Assembly (NCBI RefSeq): GCF_023498005.1
Contig: NZ_CP097289.1
Location: forward strand, 7,688,001 to 7,752,000
Source of the DNA: Streptomyces durmitorensis
GTDB taxonomy: Bacteria; Actinomycetota; Actinomycetes; Streptomycetales; Streptomycetaceae
Reading direction: 5' to 3'
DNA: 64,000 nucleotides
A model generated the notes under the pieces. The model ran no database searches. It saw nothing but the letters and a program-made list of their open reading frames with translations, and was not told the DNA's origin. Positions 51,255 to 64,000 of this stretch are shown piece after piece; within the stretch, counting starts at the first letter, position 1, and every line of letters starts with the position of its first letter. Made by a program: the position numbers and the translations under genes.

Positions 51255-52544
51255 ATGAGCAAGACCCTGATCCGTGGTGCGAAGGTCCTTGGTGGCGAGC
51301 CCCAGGACGTCCTGATCGACGGCGCGACGATCCTCGAAGTAGGGACCGGCATCGAGGCGGGAGACGACGTGACCGTCGTCGAGGCCGAGGGCAAGATCCT
51401 GCTGCCCGGCCTCGTCGACCTGCACACCCACCTGCGCGAGCCCGGCCGCGAGGACTCCGAGACCGTCCTGACCGGCACCCGCGCCGCCGCGTCCGGCGGC
51501 TACACCGCCGTGTTCGCCATGGCCAACACCTTCCCCGTCGCCGACACCGCGGGCGTCGTCGAGCAGGTCTACCGGCTCGGCCAGGAGGGCGGGTACGCCG
51601 ACGTCCAGCCGATCGGCGCCGTCACCGTCGGCCTGGAGGGCAAGAAGCTCGCCGAGCTCGGCGCCATGCACGAGTCCGCGGCCGGCGTCACCGTCTTCTC
51701 CGACGACGGCAAGTGCGTCGACGACGCCGTGATCATGCGCCGCGCCCTGGAGTACGTGAAGGCGTTCGGCGGAGTCGTCGCCCAGCACGCCCAGGAGCCC
51801 CGCCTCACCGAGGGCGCCCAGATGAACGAGGGCGTCGTCTCCGCCGAGCTGGGCCTCGGCGGCTGGCCCGCCGTCGCCGAGGAGTCGATCATCGCGCGTG
51901 ACGTGCTGCTCGCCGAGCACGTCGGCTCGCGGGTGCACATCTGCCACCTGTCGACCGCCGGGTCCGTCGAGATCGTGCGCTGGGCCAAGTCGCGCGGCAT
52001 CGACGTGACCGCCGAGGTCACCCCGCACCACCTGCTCCTGACCGACGAGCTGGTCCGCTCGTACAACCCGGTCTACAAGGTCAACCCGCCGCTGCGCACC
52101 GAGCGCGACGTCATGGCGCTGCGCGAGGCCCTGGCCGACGGCACGATCGACATCGTCGCCACCGACCACGCCCCGCACCCGCACGAGGACAAGGACTGCG
52201 AGTGGGCCGCGGCCGCCATGGGCATGGTGGGCCTGGAGACCGCGCTCTCCGTCGTCCAGCAGACGATGGTCGAGACGGGCCTGCTCACCTGGGCCGCGGT
52301 CGCCGACCGGATGTCCGTCAAGCCCGCCGAGATCGGGCAGGCCAAGGGCCACGGACGCCCCGTCTCGGCAGGTGAGCCCGCGAACCTCACGCTCCTCGAT
52401 CCGGCTTACCGTGGTGTCGTGGACCCCGCGGGCTTCGCCTCGCGCAGCGGCAACACCCCCTACGAGGGCCGTGAGCTGCCGGGCCGCGTGACGCACACGT
52501 GGCTGCGGGGCCGCGCCACGCTCGTCGACGGGAAGCTCGCGTGA
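51255..52544 (+). CDS. pyrC: Dihydroorotase
   Basis: 429 residues, class I amidohydrolase. Zinc ligands in VDLHTHLREPG, HICHLSTAGSV and ATDHAPHPHEDK are present. Third step of UMP synthesis. Its stop overlaps the GTG of a small membrane gene. Confidence 0.96.
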   Translation: MSKTLIRGAKVLGGEPQDVLIDGATILEVGTGIEAGDDVTVVEAEGKILLPGLVDLHTHLREPGREDSETVLTGTRAAASGGYTAVFAMANTFPVADTAGVVEQVYRLGQEGGYADVQPIGAVTVGLEGKKLAELGAMHESAAGVTVFSDDGKCVDDAVIMRRALEYVKAFGGVVAQHAQEPRLTEGAQMNEGVVSAELGLGGWPAVAEESIIARDVLLAEHVGSRVHICHLSTAGSVEIVRWAKSRGIDVTAEVTPHHLLLTDELVRSYNPVYKVNPPLRTERDVMALREALADGTIDIVATDHAPHPHEDKDCEWAAAAMGMVGLETALSVVQQTMVETGLLTWAAVADRMSVKPAEIGQAKGHGRPVSAGEPANLTLLDPAYRGVVDPAGFASRSGNTPYEGRELPGRVTHTWLRGRATLVDGKLA

Positions 52545-53143
52545 CCTCTCTGATCTCCACCGCCGCAGGAAGTGCCGTCACCTTCGCCGCCGAGAAGAAG
52601 TCGGCGGACGTGACGGACTGGGCCGCTCGCGCGGGCTGGGTCGTCGGCCTTCTGCTCTTCATCGCGCTCGTCTACTGGCTGATGCGCGAGGGCTGGAAGT
52701 GGCGCGGCACGCTCCAGGGCGACCTGCCCGACCTGCCCAGCGCGCCGACCGAGCCGGGCCCGGTGAGACTTGAGCTCAGCGGTCGCTACCACGGCTCGAC
52801 CACGGCAGGGCAGTGGCTCGACCGCATCGTGGCGCACGGCCTCGGTACCCGCAGCCGCGTGGAGCTGACGCTCACGGACGCGGGCCTCGATGTCGTACGC
52901 CCCGGGGCGGCCGACTTCTTCATCCCGGCCGACCAGCTGCGCGAGGCCCGCCTCGACAAGGGCATCGCAGGCAAGGTCCTCGCGGAGGGCGGTCTGCTGA
53001 TCGTCACCTGGGAGCACGGCGAGAAACAGATCGACTCGGGCTTCCGCTCGGACCACGCGGCCGAGCAGGCCGAGTGGGTCGAGGCCGTCAACAACATGAT
53101 CAACACGAACACGAACGACATGAAGGAAGGCACCGCACGATGA
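52541..53143 (+). CDS. PH-like membrane protein inside the pyr operon
   Basis: 200 residues. One membrane helix ([21 protein letters not shown], about 35-55) and a beta-rich domain that reads like a bacterial PH-like domain ([61 protein letters not shown]). GTG overlaps the pyrC stop and its own TGA overlaps the carA ATG, so it must be translated with the operon. No known enzyme of the pathway looks like this; function unknown. Confidence 0.85.
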   Translation: MTSLISTAAGSAVTFAAEKKSADVTDWAARAGWVVGLLLFIALVYWLMREGWKWRGTLQGDLPDLPSAPTEPGPVRLELSGRYHGSTTAGQWLDRIVAHGLGTRSRVELTLTDAGLDVVRPGAADFFIPADQLREARLDKGIAGKVLAEGGLLIVTWEHGEKQIDSGFRSDHAAEQAEWVEAVNNMINTNTNDMKEGTAR

Positions 53144-54274
53144 CGACCTCCACCAGGGGAGCCGCCAAAACTCCCGCCGTACTCGTCCTGGAGGACGGCC
53201 GCATCTTCCGCGGCCGCGCCTACGGGGCCGTGGGGGAGACCTTCGGCGAAGCGGTGTTCTCCACCGGCATGTCCGGCTACCAGGAGACCCTCACCGACCC
53301 GTCGTACCACCGCCAGGTCGTCGTCATGACGGCCCCGCACGTCGGCAACACCGGCGTGAACGACGAGGACCCCGAGTCGCAGCGGATCTGGGTCGCCGGA
53401 TACGTCGTGCGCGACCCCGCGCGCGTGCCCTCCAACTGGCGCTCCCAGCGCACCCTCGACGAGGAGCTCGTCAACCAGGGCGTCGTGGGCATCAGCGGCA
53501 TCGACACGCGCGCGCTCACCCGCCACCTGCGCGAGCGCGGCGCGATGCGCGTCGGGATCTTCTCCGGCAACGCGCTCCCCGACGAGGGCGTGATGCTCGC
53601 CGAGGTCCGCCGGCAGCCCGAGATGAAGGGCGCGAACCTCGCCGCCGAGGTCGCCACCAAGGAGACGTACGTCGTCCCCGCGATCGGCGAGAAGCGCTTC
53701 ACCGTCGCCGCCGTCGACCTCGGCATCAAGGGCATGACCCCGCACCGCATGGCCGAGCGCGGGATCGAGGTGCACGTCCTGCCCGCGACCGCGACCGCCG
53801 AGGACATCTACGCGGTCCAGCCCGACGGCGTGTTCTTCTCCAACGGTCCCGGCGACCCGGCGACCGCGGACGGCCCCGTCGCCGTCATGCGGGCCGTCCT
53901 GGAGCGCAAGACGCCCCTCTTCGGTATCTGCTTCGGCAACCAGATCCTCGGCCGGGCCCTCGGTTTCGGCACGTACAAGCTGAAGTACGGTCACCGCGGC
54001 ATCAACCAGCCCGTGCAGGACCGCACCACCGGCAAGGTCGAGGTCACCGCGCACAACCACGGCTTCGCCGTCGACGCGCCGCTCGACAAGGTCTCCGACA
54101 CGCCTTACGGACGCGCCGAGGTCTCCCACGTGTGCCTCAACGACCAGGTGGTGGAGGGGCTCCAGCTCCTCGACCAGCCCGCGTTCAGCGTCCAGTACCA
54201 CCCCGAGGCGGCCGCAGGACCGCACGACGCCGCGTACCTCTTCGACCGCTTCGTATCCCTGATGGAGGGCCAGC

Positions 54275-54282
<8 letters not shown>
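53140..54282 (+). CDS. carA: Carbamoyl-phosphate synthase small subunit
   Basis: 380 residues. Glutaminase with the nucleophile in [15 protein letters not shown] and the His-Glu pair in [11 protein letters not shown]. Supplies ammonia to CarB. ATG overlaps the preceding stop (ATGA). The carB start lies 8 nt inside it. Confidence 0.96.
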
Positions 54283-57583
<3,301 letters not shown>

Positions 57584-57593
57584 CAGCCCACCA

Positions 57594-57618
57594 GGGGGAC
57601 ACCGATCCGGTGTCCCCC
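57594..57618 (+). terminator. Hairpin between carB and pyrD
   Basis: Perfect 11-pair stem GGGGGACACCG/CGGTGTCCCCC with a 3-nt loop, 10 nt after carB, followed by TT. It may terminate part of the transcript inside the operon. Confidence 0.6.
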
Positions 57619-57683
57619 TTCTGGTGAGCACTCCGACTTCCGGCACGTCCGGTACTTCCGGTGAGGACACCGAGGACACCACC

Positions 57684-58790
57684 TTGTACAAATTCTTCTT
57701 CAACCTCGTCTTCAAGCGCATGGACCCGGAGCAGGCCCACTACATGGCCTTCCGCTGGATCCGGTGCGCGGCCCGCGTCCCCGTCCTTCGCACGTTCGTC
57801 GCGGCCGTGCTCGCGCCGCGCCACGAGGAGCTGCGTACCGAGGCCTTCGGGCTGCGGATGCACGGCCCCTTCGGGCTCGCGGCGGGCTTCGACAAGAACG
57901 CCGTCGCGATCGACGGCATGTCGATGCTGGGCTTCGACCACATCGAGATCGGCACGGTCACGGGGGAGCCGCAGCCCGGCAACCCCAAGAAGCGGCTGTT
58001 CCGCCTCGTAGAGGACCGGGCGCTGATCAACCGCATGGGCTTCAACAACGAAGGCTCCGCGGCCGTGGCCGAGCGCCTGGGCGCCCGCAGGGCCGTCTTC
58101 AAGACGGTCGTCGGCGTGAACATCGGCAAGACCAAGGTCGTCCCCGAGGAGGAGGCCGCCGCCGACTACGTGAAGTCGACCGAGCGGCTCGCCGTCCACG
58201 CCGACTACCTCGTGGTCAACGTGTCGTCCCCGAACACCCCGGGCCTGCGCAACCTCCAGGCCACGGAGTCGCTGCGCCCGCTGCTCACCGCCGTACGCGA
58301 GGCGGCCGACCGGAGCGTGAACGGGCGGCGTGTGCCGCTCCTCGTGAAGATCGCTCCAGACCTGGCGGACGAGGACATCGACGCGGTCGCCGACCTGGCC
58401 GTCGAGCTCGGCCTCGACGGCATCATCGCCACGAACACGACCATCGCGCGCGAGAGCCTCGGTTTGCAATCCGAACCTTCGCTCTACGGAGAGACCGGCG
58501 GCTTGTCGGGGGCCCCTCTCAAGGAGCGCTCCCTGGAGGTCCTGCGCCGCCTCTACGCGCGCGTGGGCGACCGCATCACGCTCGTGGGTGTCGGCGGCAT
58601 CGAGAACGCCGAGGACGCCTGGCAGCGGATCCTCGCCGGCGCCACCCTGGTGCAGGGCTACAGCGCGTTCATCTACGAAGGGCCCTTCTGGGGCCGCGCG
58701 ATCCACAAGGGCCTCGCCGCCCGCCTGAACACCTCCCCGTACGCCACGCTCGCCGAGGCCGTCGGCGCCGACGTAAGGAAGCCCGCATGA
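57684..58790 (+). CDS. pyrD: Dihydroorotate dehydrogenase (quinone)
   Basis: 368 residues from the TTG at 57684, class 2 membrane-associated type: N-terminal amphipathic helix ([20 protein letters not shown]) and the FMN barrel with [25 protein letters not shown] (catalytic Ser) and [16 protein letters not shown] at 57624 would add 20 Ser/Thr/Gly residues and has a weak site. Coupled to pyrF. Confidence 0.95.
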   Translation: MYKFFFNLVFKRMDPEQAHYMAFRWIRCAARVPVLRTFVAAVLAPRHEELRTEAFGLRMHGPFGLAAGFDKNAVAIDGMSMLGFDHIEIGTVTGEPQPGNPKKRLFRLVEDRALINRMGFNNEGSAAVAERLGARRAVFKTVVGVNIGKTKVVPEEEAAADYVKSTERLAVHADYLVVNVSSPNTPGLRNLQATESLRPLLTAVREAADRSVNGRRVPLLVKIAPDLADEDIDAVADLAVELGLDGIIATNTTIARESLGLQSEPSLYGETGGLSGAPLKERSLEVLRRLYARVGDRITLVGVGGIENAEDAWQRILAGATLVQGYSAFIYEGPFWGRAIHKGLAARLNTSPYATLAEAVGADVRKPA

Positions 58791-59632
58791 GTGCCCTTGA
58801 ACCCTTCGGTACGCGCCTGCGCCACGCCATGGACGAGCGCGGGCCCCTGTGCGTCGGCATCGACCCGCACGCGTCCCTCCTGGCCGCCTGGGGCCTGAAC
58901 GACGACGTCGCGGGCCTTGAGCGGTTCACCGCGACCGTCGTCGAGGCGCTGGCCGGCACGGTGGCGGTCTTCAAGCCGCAGAGCGCGTTCTTCGAGCGCT
59001 TCGGCTCGCGCGGCATCGCCGTACTGGAGAAGGCGGTCCAGGAGCTGCGCGCGGCCGGGGCCCTGGTCGTCATGGACGCCAAGCGCGGCGACATCGGCTC
59101 GACGATGGCCGCGTATGCCGAGACCTTCCTGCACAAGGACTCGCCGCTGTTCTCCGACGCCCTCACGGTCTCCCCCTACCTCGGCTACGGCTCGCTGAAG
59201 CCGGCCGTCGACCTGGCGCGCGAGAACGGCACCGGGCTCTTCGTACTCGCCCTCACCTCGAACCCCGAGGGCGCCGAGGTGCAGCACGCGGTGCGCGAGG
59301 ACGGCCGCACGGTCGGCGCGACGATGCTCGGGCACCTGGCGGCGGAGAACGCGGATGCGCAGCCCCTGGGGTCCTTCGGCGCCGTCGTCGGGGCGACCCT
59401 TGGTGACCTGTCCTCGTACGACCTCGCGATCAACGGTCCGCTGCTCGCCCCCGGCATCGGAGCGCAGGGTGCCACTCCGGCGGATCTGCCGGGCGTCTTC
59501 GGGGACGCCGTGCGCAATGTCGTGCCGAGCGTCAGCCGGGGTGTCCTGCGTCACGGTCCCGACGTGGCGGGTCTTCGCGTCGCGGCGAGCCGCTTCGCGG
59601 ACGAGATCCGGGAGGCCGTCGCCTCGGCCTGA
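58787..59632 (+). CDS. pyrF: Orotidine 5'-phosphate decarboxylase
   Basis: 281 residues, group 2 type typical of actinobacteria. Catalytic VMDAKRGDIGSTMA with the Asp-Lys-Asp set, and VSPYLGYGSL. Last step to UMP. ATG overlaps the pyrD stop (ATGA). Confidence 0.96.
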   Translation: MSALEPFGTRLRHAMDERGPLCVGIDPHASLLAAWGLNDDVAGLERFTATVVEALAGTVAVFKPQSAFFERFGSRGIAVLEKAVQELRAAGALVVMDAKRGDIGSTMAAYAETFLHKDSPLFSDALTVSPYLGYGSLKPAVDLARENGTGLFVLALTSNPEGAEVQHAVREDGRTVGATMLGHLAAENADAQPLGSFGAVVGATLGDLSSYDLAINGPLLAPGIGAQGATPADLPGVFGDAVRNVVPSVSRGVLRHGPDVAGLRVAASRFADEIREAVASA

Positions 59633-59653
59633 GGGTGTTTTTCCGTCTTCGAA

Positions 59654-59673
59654 GGACGTGTCCGGCCACGTCC
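59654..59673 (+). terminator. Weak stem-loop after pyrF
   Basis: Seven-pair stem GGACGTG/CACGTCC with a 6-nt loop, 22 nt after the stop. Confidence 0.4.
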
Positions 59674-59832
59674 CTACGTTTCGTTGATGGCTCGCCAGGC
59701 CAAATCCGGGGTGAAATGCCCGGAATGTACACCTCGACAGAGGCTGACCAGGACTTTTCGTCTGTTCTCGCTGACTCCGGCGGCCATGCCCGCTAGTCTC
59801 CGACGAGAGCGAACGGGCAAGCGCGTTGCACG

Positions 59833-59861
59833 TTGCTCACCAGGTGTGGGGCGACTAGGTT
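59833..59861 (+). promoter_or_regulatory. Promoter of mihF
   Basis: TTGCTC (59833-59838), 17-nt spacer, TAGGTT (59856-59861); leader of about 40 nt. The 276 nt between pyrF and mihF hold no other feature that I can support. Confidence 0.6.
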
Positions 59862-59908
59862 CCTCACCGGTCCGTATCCGACAGTTCGACATCCGAGGTG
59901 ACGTAGGC

Positions 59909-60232
59909 GTGGCTCTTCCGCCCCTTACCCCTGAACAGCGCGCAGCCGCGCTCGAAAAGGCCGCCGCGGCTCGCCGGGAGCGGGCCGAGGTCAAGAATCG
60001 ACTCAAGCACTCCGGTGCCTCGCTTCACGAGGTCATCAAGCAGGGTCAGGAGAACGATGTCATCGGCAAGATGAAGGTCTCCGCCCTCCTGGAGTCGCTG
60101 CCCGGCGTGGGCAAGGTCCGCGCCAAGCAGATCATGGAGCGTCTTGGCATCTCCGAGAGCCGCCGTGTGCGCGGTCTCGGCTCCAACCAGATCGCCTCCT
60201 TGGAGCGTGAGTTCGGCGGTGGCGCTGCCTGA
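59909..60232 (+). CDS. mihF: Integration host factor sIHF
   Basis: 107-residue actinobacterial nucleoid protein: helical N-terminus ([35 protein letters not shown]) and a helix-two-turn-helix region ([22 protein letters not shown]). Binds DNA and affects supercoiling and sporulation in Streptomyces. The GTG at 59909 gives the usual length; a frame open to 59684 covers the promoter and is rejected. Confidence 0.95.
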   Translation: MALPPLTPEQRAAALEKAAAARRERAEVKNRLKHSGASLHEVIKQGQENDVIGKMKVSALLESLPGVGKVRAKQIMERLGISESRRVRGLGSNQIASLEREFGGGAA

Positions 60233-60258
60233 CGTTCTCAGGCACTCCTGAGAACCTG

Positions 60259-60264
60259 GATAAT
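60259..60264 (+). promoter_or_regulatory. -10 box of a leaderless promoter for gmk
   Basis: GATAAT, ending 7 nt before the ATG at 60271, with no ribosome site. Confidence 0.5.
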
Positions 60265-60270
60265 CGCTGC

Positions 60271-60864
60271 ATGGCTGCAACATCCCGGGGGACGACCCCC
60301 GTGCCCCCGGACGTACGTCCGCGGCTGACCGTGCTCTCCGGCCCCTCAGGGGTCGGCAAGAGCACGGTCGTCGCTCATATGCGCAAGGAACACCCCGAGG
60401 TCTGGCTCTCCGTCTCGGCCACCACGCGGAAGCCGCGCCCCGGCGAGAAGCACGGTGTCCACTATTTCTTCGTCTCCGACGAAGAAATGGACAAGCTGAT
60501 CGCCAACAGCGAGCTGCTCGAATGGGCCGAGTTCGCGGGCAACCGCTACGGCACGCCTCGAGGTGCCGTCCTCGAGCGCCTGGAGGCGGGCGAGCCCGTC
60601 CTCCTGGAGATCGATCTGCAGGGCGCGCGCCTGGTCCGCGAGTCGATGTCCGAGGCGCAGCTGGTCTTCCTCGCCCCGCCGAGCTGGGACGAGCTGGTCC
60701 GCCGGCTCACCGGCCGGGGGACCGAGGCGCCGGAGGTGATCGAGCGCAGGCTCGCCGCGGCGAAGATCGAACTCGCCGCCGAGGCCGAGTTCGATACGAC
60801 CCTGGTCAATACCTCCGTCGAGGATGTGGCGCGTGAGCTGCTAGCCTTGATGAAAGTTGTTTGA
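60271..60864 (+). CDS. gmk: Guanylate kinase
   Basis: 197 residues; GMP to GDP. P-loop [10 protein letters not shown] near residue 23, GMP-binding [19 protein letters not shown], and the lid region. The mihF-gmk-rpoZ-coaBC-metK order is the classic actinobacterial one. Confidence 0.96.
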   Translation: MAATSRGTTPVPPDVRPRLTVLSGPSGVGKSTVVAHMRKEHPEVWLSVSATTRKPRPGEKHGVHYFFVSDEEMDKLIANSELLEWAEFAGNRYGTPRGAVLERLEAGEPVLLEIDLQGARLVRESMSEAQLVFLAPPSWDELVRRLTGRGTEAPEVIERRLAAAKIELAAEAEFDTTLVNTSVEDVARELLALMKVV

Positions 60865-60897
60865 TCTTCATCCTCAGTAACCCCGGTTTGATCTTCA
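60859..60897. repeat. 12-bp direct repeat before rpoZ
   Basis: GTTTGATCTTCA at 60859-60870 and 60886-60897, 27 nt apart, across the gmk stop and into an AT-rich gap that is unusual for this genome. Confidence 0.7.
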
Positions 60898-60936
60898 ATT
60901 TCCATTCGGAGGTCAATCCCCATCGGAAGGCAGAGA

Positions 60937-61209
60937 GTGTCCTCTTCCATCACTGCGCCCGAGGGCATCATCAACCCGCCGATTGATGAGCTCCTCGAAG
61001 CGACCGACTCGAAGTACAGCCTCGTGATCTACGCCGCCAAGCGCGCGCGCCAGATCAACGCGTACTACTCGCAGCTCGGCGAGGGCCTGTTGGAGTACGT
61101 CGGCCCGCTGGTGGACACGCACGTCCACGAGAAGCCGCTCTCGATCGCGCTCCGCGAGATCAACGCGGGTCTGCTGACGTCGGAGGCCATCGAGGGCCCG
61201 GCTCAGTAG
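60937..61209 (+). CDS. rpoZ: RNA polymerase omega subunit
   Basis: 90 residues, normal for Streptomyces. [29 protein letters not shown] is the conserved core that clamps the beta-prime C-terminus. GTG start with GGAAGG upstream. Confidence 0.95.
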   Translation: MSSSITAPEGIINPPIDELLEATDSKYSLVIYAAKRARQINAYYSQLGEGLLEYVGPLVDTHVHEKPLSIALREINAGLLTSEAIEGPAQ

Positions 61210-61234
61210 TCGCAGTTCTTTTCTTGCAGTTCCT

Positions 61235-61273
61235 CACCACAGGCCCGGCAGCGCGACTGCCGGGCCTGTGGTG
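61235..61273 (+). terminator. Terminator after rpoZ
   Basis: Perfect 17-pair stem (arms CACCACAGGCCCGGCAG and its complement) with a 5-nt loop, 26 nt after the stop. Confidence 0.85.
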
Positions 61274-61327
61274 TGTCATGGAGTCGTACGTTCCCGAGTA
61301 CGGGGATCACAAGTGCGGGGAGGCACG

Positions 61328-62548
61328 GTGGGCAAGCCCAAGGTCGTTCTGGGGGTCAGCGGCGGTATCGCCGCGTACAAGGCCTGTGAGCTGCTGCGGC
61401 GGCTGACCGAGTCCGGCCATGACGTACGCGTCGTGCCGACCGAGGCGTCGCTGCACTTCGTGGGGGCCGCGACGTGGTCGGCGCTGTCCGGCAACCCGGT
61501 GTCGACCGAGGTGTGGGACTCCGTCCACGAGGTGCCGCACGTACGGATCGGCCAGGCCGCCGACGTCGTGATCGTCGCCCCGGCCACGGCCGACATGATG
61601 GCGAAGGCGGCCCACGGCCTCGCCGACGACCTCCTGACGAACACGCTCCTCACCGCCCGCTGTCCGGTGATCTTCGCCCCCGCCATGCACACGGAGATGT
61701 GGGAGCACCCGGCCACGCAGGAGAACGTCGCCACGCTGCGCCGCCGCGGCGCCCTGGTCATCGAGCCCGCCGTGGGCCGCCTCACCGGCGTGGACACGGG
61801 CAAGGGCCGGTTCCCCGACCCCGTGGAGCTCTTCGAGGTCGTACGCCGCGTCCTGGCCCGCGGCGACCTGGCCCGCGACCTCACGGGGCGGCACGTCGTC
61901 GTCAGCGCGGGCGGGACGCGCGAGCCGCTCGACCCGGTCCGCTTCCTGGGCAACCGTTCCTCCGGCAAGCAGGGGTACGCGCTGGCCCGCAGCGCGGCGG
62001 CGCGCGGCGCCCGCGTCACGCTCGTGTCGGCGAACGCGGCGCTTCCGGAACCGGCGGGCGTCGACATCGTGCCCGTCGGCACCGCCGTCCAGCTCCGCGA
62101 GGCGATCCTCAAGGCGTCCGCGGACGCCGACGCGGTGGTGATGGCGGCGGCCGTGGCCGACTTCCGCCCGGAGACGTACGCGACCGGAAAGATCAAGAAG
62201 CGGGACGGCCAGGAGCAGCCCCCGATCGCCCTGGTCCGCAACCCCGACATCCTCGCCGAGCTCGCCGGGATCGCTGCCGACCGGCCGCGCCCCGGCCAGG
62301 TCGTCGTCGGCTTCGCCGCCGAGACGGACGACGTGCTCGCCAACGGCCGCGCCAAGCTGGAACGCAAGGGCTGCGATCTGCTCGTCGTCAACGAGGTCGG
62401 CGAGCGCAAGACGTTCGGCTCCGAGGAGAACGAGGCGGTCGTGCTCGGCGCCGACGGGAGCGAGACCCCCGTGCCGTACGGACCGAAGGAAGCGCTCGCG
62501 GACACGGTCTGGGATCTCGTGGCTGAACGCCTGCCGAAGAATTCCTGA
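61328..62548 (+). CDS. coaBC: Phosphopantothenoylcysteine synthetase/decarboxylase
   Basis: 406 residues, bifunctional coenzyme A biosynthesis. CoaC flavoprotein half with [18 protein letters not shown], the active His in [11 protein letters not shown] and [12 protein letters not shown]; CoaB half with [23 protein letters not shown] and [13 protein letters not shown] at 61328 has GGGGAGG upstream and is chosen over the frame open from 61268. Confidence 0.95.
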   Translation: MGKPKVVLGVSGGIAAYKACELLRRLTESGHDVRVVPTEASLHFVGAATWSALSGNPVSTEVWDSVHEVPHVRIGQAADVVIVAPATADMMAKAAHGLADDLLTNTLLTARCPVIFAPAMHTEMWEHPATQENVATLRRRGALVIEPAVGRLTGVDTGKGRFPDPVELFEVVRRVLARGDLARDLTGRHVVVSAGGTREPLDPVRFLGNRSSGKQGYALARSAAARGARVTLVSANAALPEPAGVDIVPVGTAVQLREAILKASADADAVVMAAAVADFRPETYATGKIKKRDGQEQPPIALVRNPDILAELAGIAADRPRPGQVVVGFAAETDDVLANGRAKLERKGCDLLVVNEVGERKTFGSEENEAVVLGADGSETPVPYGPKEALADTVWDLVAERLPKNS

Positions 62549-62861
62549 AAGAATGGGGGCGTCTCCCAGGAGAAGCCTCTTGCTGGAGTCTCAGTGGAAT
62601 CGGGGCGTAAACCTGGGCGCAAATGTCACATTCGCCCCACTGGGCGCCTCAAAACCGGGAAATTCGGGCGTGAGGCCCTCTGGTGGAGACCGATCGTCGT
62701 ACCGCACAATGCAGTGCCGCAGGTCACAGCGCTCCCAAGTGGCGAGACACGTGGTCCGGCGGCCGAGTGTGACCGATAAACTGGTCTCGGACGACGCCGG
62801 GCGCAGCTCCCGGCCGTCCACCAATGATCAGCCAGCAGCCGCTGCAACCACAGGGAGCGAT
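62549..62861 (+). other. Non-coding stretch before metK
   Basis: 313 nt without a gene. A TAAACT -10 (62777-62782) may start a leader of about 70 nt. Upstream, 62592-62642 carries nested repeats: CAGTGG/CCACTG outside, GGGGCG/CGCCCC, and the palindrome AATGTCACATT (62622-62632) inside. I found no SAM riboswitch core. Confidence 0.5.
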
Positions 62862-64000
62862 GTGTCCCGCCGTCTCTTCACCTCGGAGTCTGTGACCGAG
62901 GGTCACCCCGACAAGATCGCTGACCAGATCAGCGACACCATTCTCGACGCCCTTCTGCGGGAGGACCCGAAATCCCGGGTCGCCGTGGAGACGTTGATCA
63001 CCACCGGCCTGGTGCACGTGGCCGGCGAGGTGACGACCAAGGCGTACGCGCCGATCGCGCAGCTGGTGCGCGAGAAGATCCTCGAGATCGGTTACGACTC
63101 CTCGAAGAAGGGCTTCGACGGCGCCTCCTGTGGCGTCTCGGTGTCCATCGGCTCGCAGTCCCCCGACATCGCGCAGGGCGTCGACACGGCGTACGAGAAG
63201 CGCGTGGAAGGTGATGAGGACGAGCTCGACAAGCAGGGCGCGGGCGACCAGGGCCTGATGTTCGGCTACGCCTGCGACGAGACGCCGGAGCTGATGCCGC
63301 TCCCGATCCACCTCGCGCACCGTCTCTCGCGCCGCCTGTCCGAGGTCCGCAAGAACGGGACCATCCCGTACCTGCGCCCCGACGGCAAGACCCAGGTCAC
63401 CATCGAGTACGACGGCGACAAGGCCGTCCGCCTCGACACGGTCGTGGTCTCCTCGCAGCACGCCTCCGACATCGACCTGGACTCGCTCCTCGCCCCCGAC
63501 ATCCGGGAGTTCGTGGTCGAGCCCGAGCTGAAGGCGCTCCTCGAGGACGGCATCAAGCTGGAGACCGAGGGCTACCGCCTCCTGGTCAACCCGACCGGCC
63601 GCTTCGAGATCGGCGGCCCGATGGGCGACGCCGGCCTCACCGGCCGCAAGATCATCATCGACACGTACGGCGGCATGGCCCGCCACGGCGGCGGCGCCTT
63701 CTCCGGCAAGGACCCGTCCAAGGTCGACCGCAGCGCCGCCTACGCGATGCGCTGGGTCGCCAAGAACGTCGTCGCCGCAGGCCTCGCGGCCCGCTGCGAG
63801 GTCCAGGTCGCGTACGCGATCGGCAAGGCCGAGCCGGTGGGCCTGTTCGTGGAGACGTTCGGCACGGCCACGGTCGACACCGACAAGATCGAGGCCGCCA
63901 TCGCCGAGGTCTTCGACCTGCGCCCGGCCGCGATCATCCGCGACCTCGACCTGCTCCGCCCGATCTACGCGCAGACCGCCGCGTACGGCCACTTCGGCCG
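62862..64000 (+). CDS. metK: S-adenosylmethionine synthetase (cut by window edge)
   Basis: About 379 codons are inside the window; roughly 20-25 C-terminal residues lie beyond. Starts [24 protein letters not shown] with GTG at 62862 and AGGGAG upstream. Visible signatures are the methionine-binding start, [17 protein letters not shown] (acidic motif), [21 protein letters not shown] (phosphate-binding). Makes SAM from ATP and methionine. Confidence 0.96.
   Translation, partial: MSRRLFTSESVTEGHPDKIADQISDTILDALLREDPKSRVAVETLITTGLVHVAGEVTTKAYAPIAQLVREKILEIGYDSSKKGFDGASCGVSVSIGSQSPDIAQGVDTAYEKRVEGDEDELDKQGAGDQGLMFGYACDETPELMPLPIHLAHRLSRRLSEVRKNGTIPYLRPDGKTQVTIEYDGDKAVRLDTVVVSSQHASDIDLDSLLAPDIREFVVEPELKALLEDGIKLETEGYRLLVNPTGRFEIGGPMGDAGLTGRKIIIDTYGGMARHGGGAFSGKDPSKVDRSAAYAMRWVAKNVVAAGLAARCEVQVAYAIGKAEPVGLFVETFGTATVDTDKIEAAIAEVFDLRPAAIIRDLDLLRPIYAQTAAYGHFG

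Noticed and set aside
62549..62861. SAM riboswitch before metK
   Set aside because: I could not find the conserved core of SAM-I or SAM-IV; the repeats there have another layout.

Overview
The window is ordinary-looking core chromosome of a Streptomyces species. The evidence is the very high GC, GTG/TTG starts with GGAGG-type ribosome sites, many ATGA/GTGA stop-start overlaps, a bldD gene with its own BldD box, and a gene order that matches the conserved Streptomyces segment running from thrS to metK. I saw no insertion sequence, prophage, CRISPR array, tRNA/rRNA or biosynthetic cluster, and no leucine TTA codon in the genes I read (not an exhaustive count).

Layout: (1) 149-1944, a DUF4365 protein coupled to an unrecognised protein. 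(2) 2075-13041, thrS, a converging potassium channel, a HIT-family Ap4A-type phosphorylase, a reverse-strand pair (unknown membrane protein, EF-G-like GTPase), then pgsA, an acyltransferase and a mannosyltransferase that together would make phosphatidylinositol and its mannosides, and a small LemA-like protein. (3) 13180-17974, pdxS-pdxT (vitamin B6), yebC, ruvC-ruvA-ruvB (Holliday junctions). (4) 18139-25040, yajC-secD-secF (protein export), apt and relA (ppGpp). (5) 25112-33483, DUF349 protein, membrane-anchored cyclophilin, metallo-beta-lactamase hydrolase, hisS, VKOR-type thiol oxidoreductase, rarA, a secreted HNH nuclease lipoprotein and rpsD. (6) 33471-41634, an NB-ARC/TPR protein, two small DUF proteins, alaS, ruvX, mltG. 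(7) 41634-48713, aroE, aroC-aroK-aroB (chorismate pathway), a proline-rich P-loop protein, a pepP-like protein, efp, nusB. (8) 48910-59632, bldD on the reverse strand, diverging from a complete UMP operon pyrR-pyrB-pyrC-(PH-like gene)-carA-carB-pyrD-pyrF. (9) 59909-64000, mihF (sIHF), gmk, rpoZ, coaBC and metK, which runs off the right edge.

How it works together: nearly every operon is housekeeping (translation, recombination, secretion, nucleotides, aromatic amino acids, cofactors). The control signals that can be read directly are an exact BldD consensus box upstream of bldD, a PyrR-type RNA loop with covarying closing pair next to the pyrR ribosome site, several leaderless promoters in which a TANNNT box lies about 7 nt before the start codon, and many strong stem-loop terminators.

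I did not find a clear undescribed system. The items most worth a second look are the pepP-like protein with four substituted active-site residues, the EF-G-like GTPase without a normal NKxD motif, a membrane protein embedded by stop-start overlaps in the pyr operon, structured non-coding stretches before rpsD, mltG, rpoZ and metK, and the proline-rich P-loop protein beside aroB.
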